Below are positions 5,379-6,079 of a stretch of 6,079 bases of DNA, one piece after another; positions within the stretch are counted from its first letter, which is position 1; every line of letters begins with the position of its first letter. The notes under the pieces are model-generated. The model did no database searches. It was not told where the DNA came from and saw nothing but the letters and a program-made list of their open reading frames with translations. The position numbers and the translations under genes were made by a program. The stretch is from contig JAKDKP010000161.1 in assembly GCA_030453285.1 (NCBI GenBank), positions 1 to 6,079 on the forward strand. The letters are read 5' to 3'. The stretch is from Propionibacteriales bacterium (GTDB taxonomy: Bacteria; Actinomycetota; Actinomycetes; Propionibacteriales; Propionibacteriaceae).

Positions 5379-6079
5379 ATGGCGGTGGACCGGCAGTTCA
5401 TCGACACGTTGCGTACGACGCTCATCGCGGCTGGTGATACCGATCGTGCCGTCCAGCAACGGCGGTACATGAAGTCGGCGTTGCCCTTCCACGGACTCAC
5501 CAGTGCCGAGCTCACCCGTACGCTGCGACCGCTGCTGGCCACGGCCGCGGTCTGCTTCGCCAACCGCGCCAACCACGAGGCGACCGTTCGGGCCCTGTAC
5601 GACCAGGCCACCCATCGTGAGCAGCGCTACGCAGCGATCGCGCTGGCCGGGCACCGCCGGGCTCGCGACTGGTTCGACCGTGGCGCGTTGCCGCTGCATC
5701 GACACCTGATCAGCGTCGGCGCCTGGTGGGACCTGGTCGACGACGTCGCCAGCCACCTCGTCTGTCCAGTGGTGGTCGGTGATCATGGTGCGGCACCGAT
5801 CATGCGAGCCTGGTCCGTCGCCGACGACCTGTGGGTACGCCGGGCTGCGATTCTCTGCCAACTGGGTGCGCGGGAGCGGACCGACCGGACTCTGCTGGTC
5901 GACTGTGTGGCCGCGAACCTGCCGGGCAGCCCGTACGGCGACGACTTCTTCATCCGCAAGGCGATCGGGTGGGCGCTGCGGCAGTATGCCCGGGTCGAGC
6001 CGAACTGGGTACGGGAATACGTCGAACAAACTGATCTTGCTCCCCTCAGTCGGCGCGAAGCCACCAAGCATCTCGGTTG
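5379..6079 (+). CDS. DNA alkylation repair protein, AlkD-like (C-terminus off window)
   Basis: ATG 5379 opens 233 complete codons to the window edge with no stop. AlkD-type proteins are about 220-240 residues and usually end soon after the S-R-R-E-A-x-K-H-L motif seen here at 224-232, so only a few residues are probably missing. AlkD is a HEAT-like-repeat DNA glycosylase that excises positively charged alkylated bases such as N3-methyladenine and N7-methylguanine. Landmarks: QQRRYMKS (26-33); W116-W117-D-L-V-D121, matching B. cereus AlkD W109 and D113 of the catalytic site; LWVRRAAIL (151-159), whose R155 (or R154) should correspond to AlkD R148; and DFFIRKAIGWALRQYA (189-204). No clear ribosome site precedes the ATG, which starts 7 nt after the small membrane gene, so translation is probably coupled. 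The family is secure; base specificity is inferred. Confidence 0.92.
   Translation, partial: MAVDRQFIDTLRTTLIAAGDTDRAVQQRRYMKSALPFHGLTSAELTRTLRPLLATAAVCFANRANHEATVRALYDQATHREQRYAAIALAGHRRARDWFDRGALPLHRHLISVGAWWDLVDDVASHLVCPVVVGDHGAAPIMRAWSVADDLWVRRAAILCQLGARERTDRTLLVDCVAANLPGSPYGDDFFIRKAIGWALRQYARVEPNWVREYVEQTDLAPLSRREATKHLG

Noticed and set aside
1..6079. Search for a novel defence, toxin-antitoxin, phage or mobile system
   Set aside because: Every substantial coding region belongs to a recognisable chromosomal family or a conserved core neighbourhood. There are no transposase, integrase, nuclease-helicase pairs, terminal repeats or composition breaks.

Overview
The window looks like ordinary chromosome from a high-GC, mycothiol-producing actinobacterium. 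Coding DNA is strongly GC-biased, an Mca-type mycothiol S-conjugate amidase is present, and the block greA / DUF4307 membrane protein / mca / small membrane protein has the gene order I recall from Mycobacterium tuberculosis (Rv1080c-Rv1083). The lineage cannot be fixed from the sequence; a Propionibacteriaceae-like actinomycete is a guess.

Layout. Positions 1-498 (minus) are the N-terminal 166 residues of an MFS drug/H+ antiporter-type transporter that runs off the left edge. Upstream of it on the same strand, 550-1824 encodes a lipoprotein L,D-transpeptidase (two Ig-like domains plus YkuD catalytic domain) for 3-3 peptidoglycan cross-linking. A 208-bp divergent spacer (1825-2032) separates it from a plus-strand gene (2033-2932) with an N-terminal SHOCT-like helical hairpin and a DUF4097-like beta-strand repeat region. 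That gene converges on greA (3056-3568, minus); between them are a 24-bp tandem duplication and a perfect 15-bp inverted repeat that is probably a bidirectional terminator. Behind greA lies the DUF4307-type single-pass protein (3645-4061, minus). After a divergent spacer come mca (4194-5093), a small single-pass membrane protein (5090-5371) and an AlkD-like DNA alkylation repair protein (5379 to the right edge, lacking only its extreme C-terminus), packed as a plus-strand operon.

How the genes relate. The mca / small protein / AlkD-like operon would pair removal of electrophiles as mycothiol conjugates with repair of alkylated bases, a plausible alkylation-defence unit. The L,D-transpeptidase and MFS genes are a separate envelope/transport pair. 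GreA is housekeeping.

Regulation. Several starts have no convincing Shine-Dalgarno but carry a TANNNT hexamer 6-7 nt upstream, as expected for leaderless mRNAs (2033, 3568, 4061, possibly 5117; a degenerate version at 4194). I see no mobile element, CRISPR array, tRNA or rRNA, and no convincing undescribed system. The most worthwhile leads are the leaderless-start pattern, the Mca/AlkD pairing and the uncharacterised SHOCT/DUF4097-like protein.
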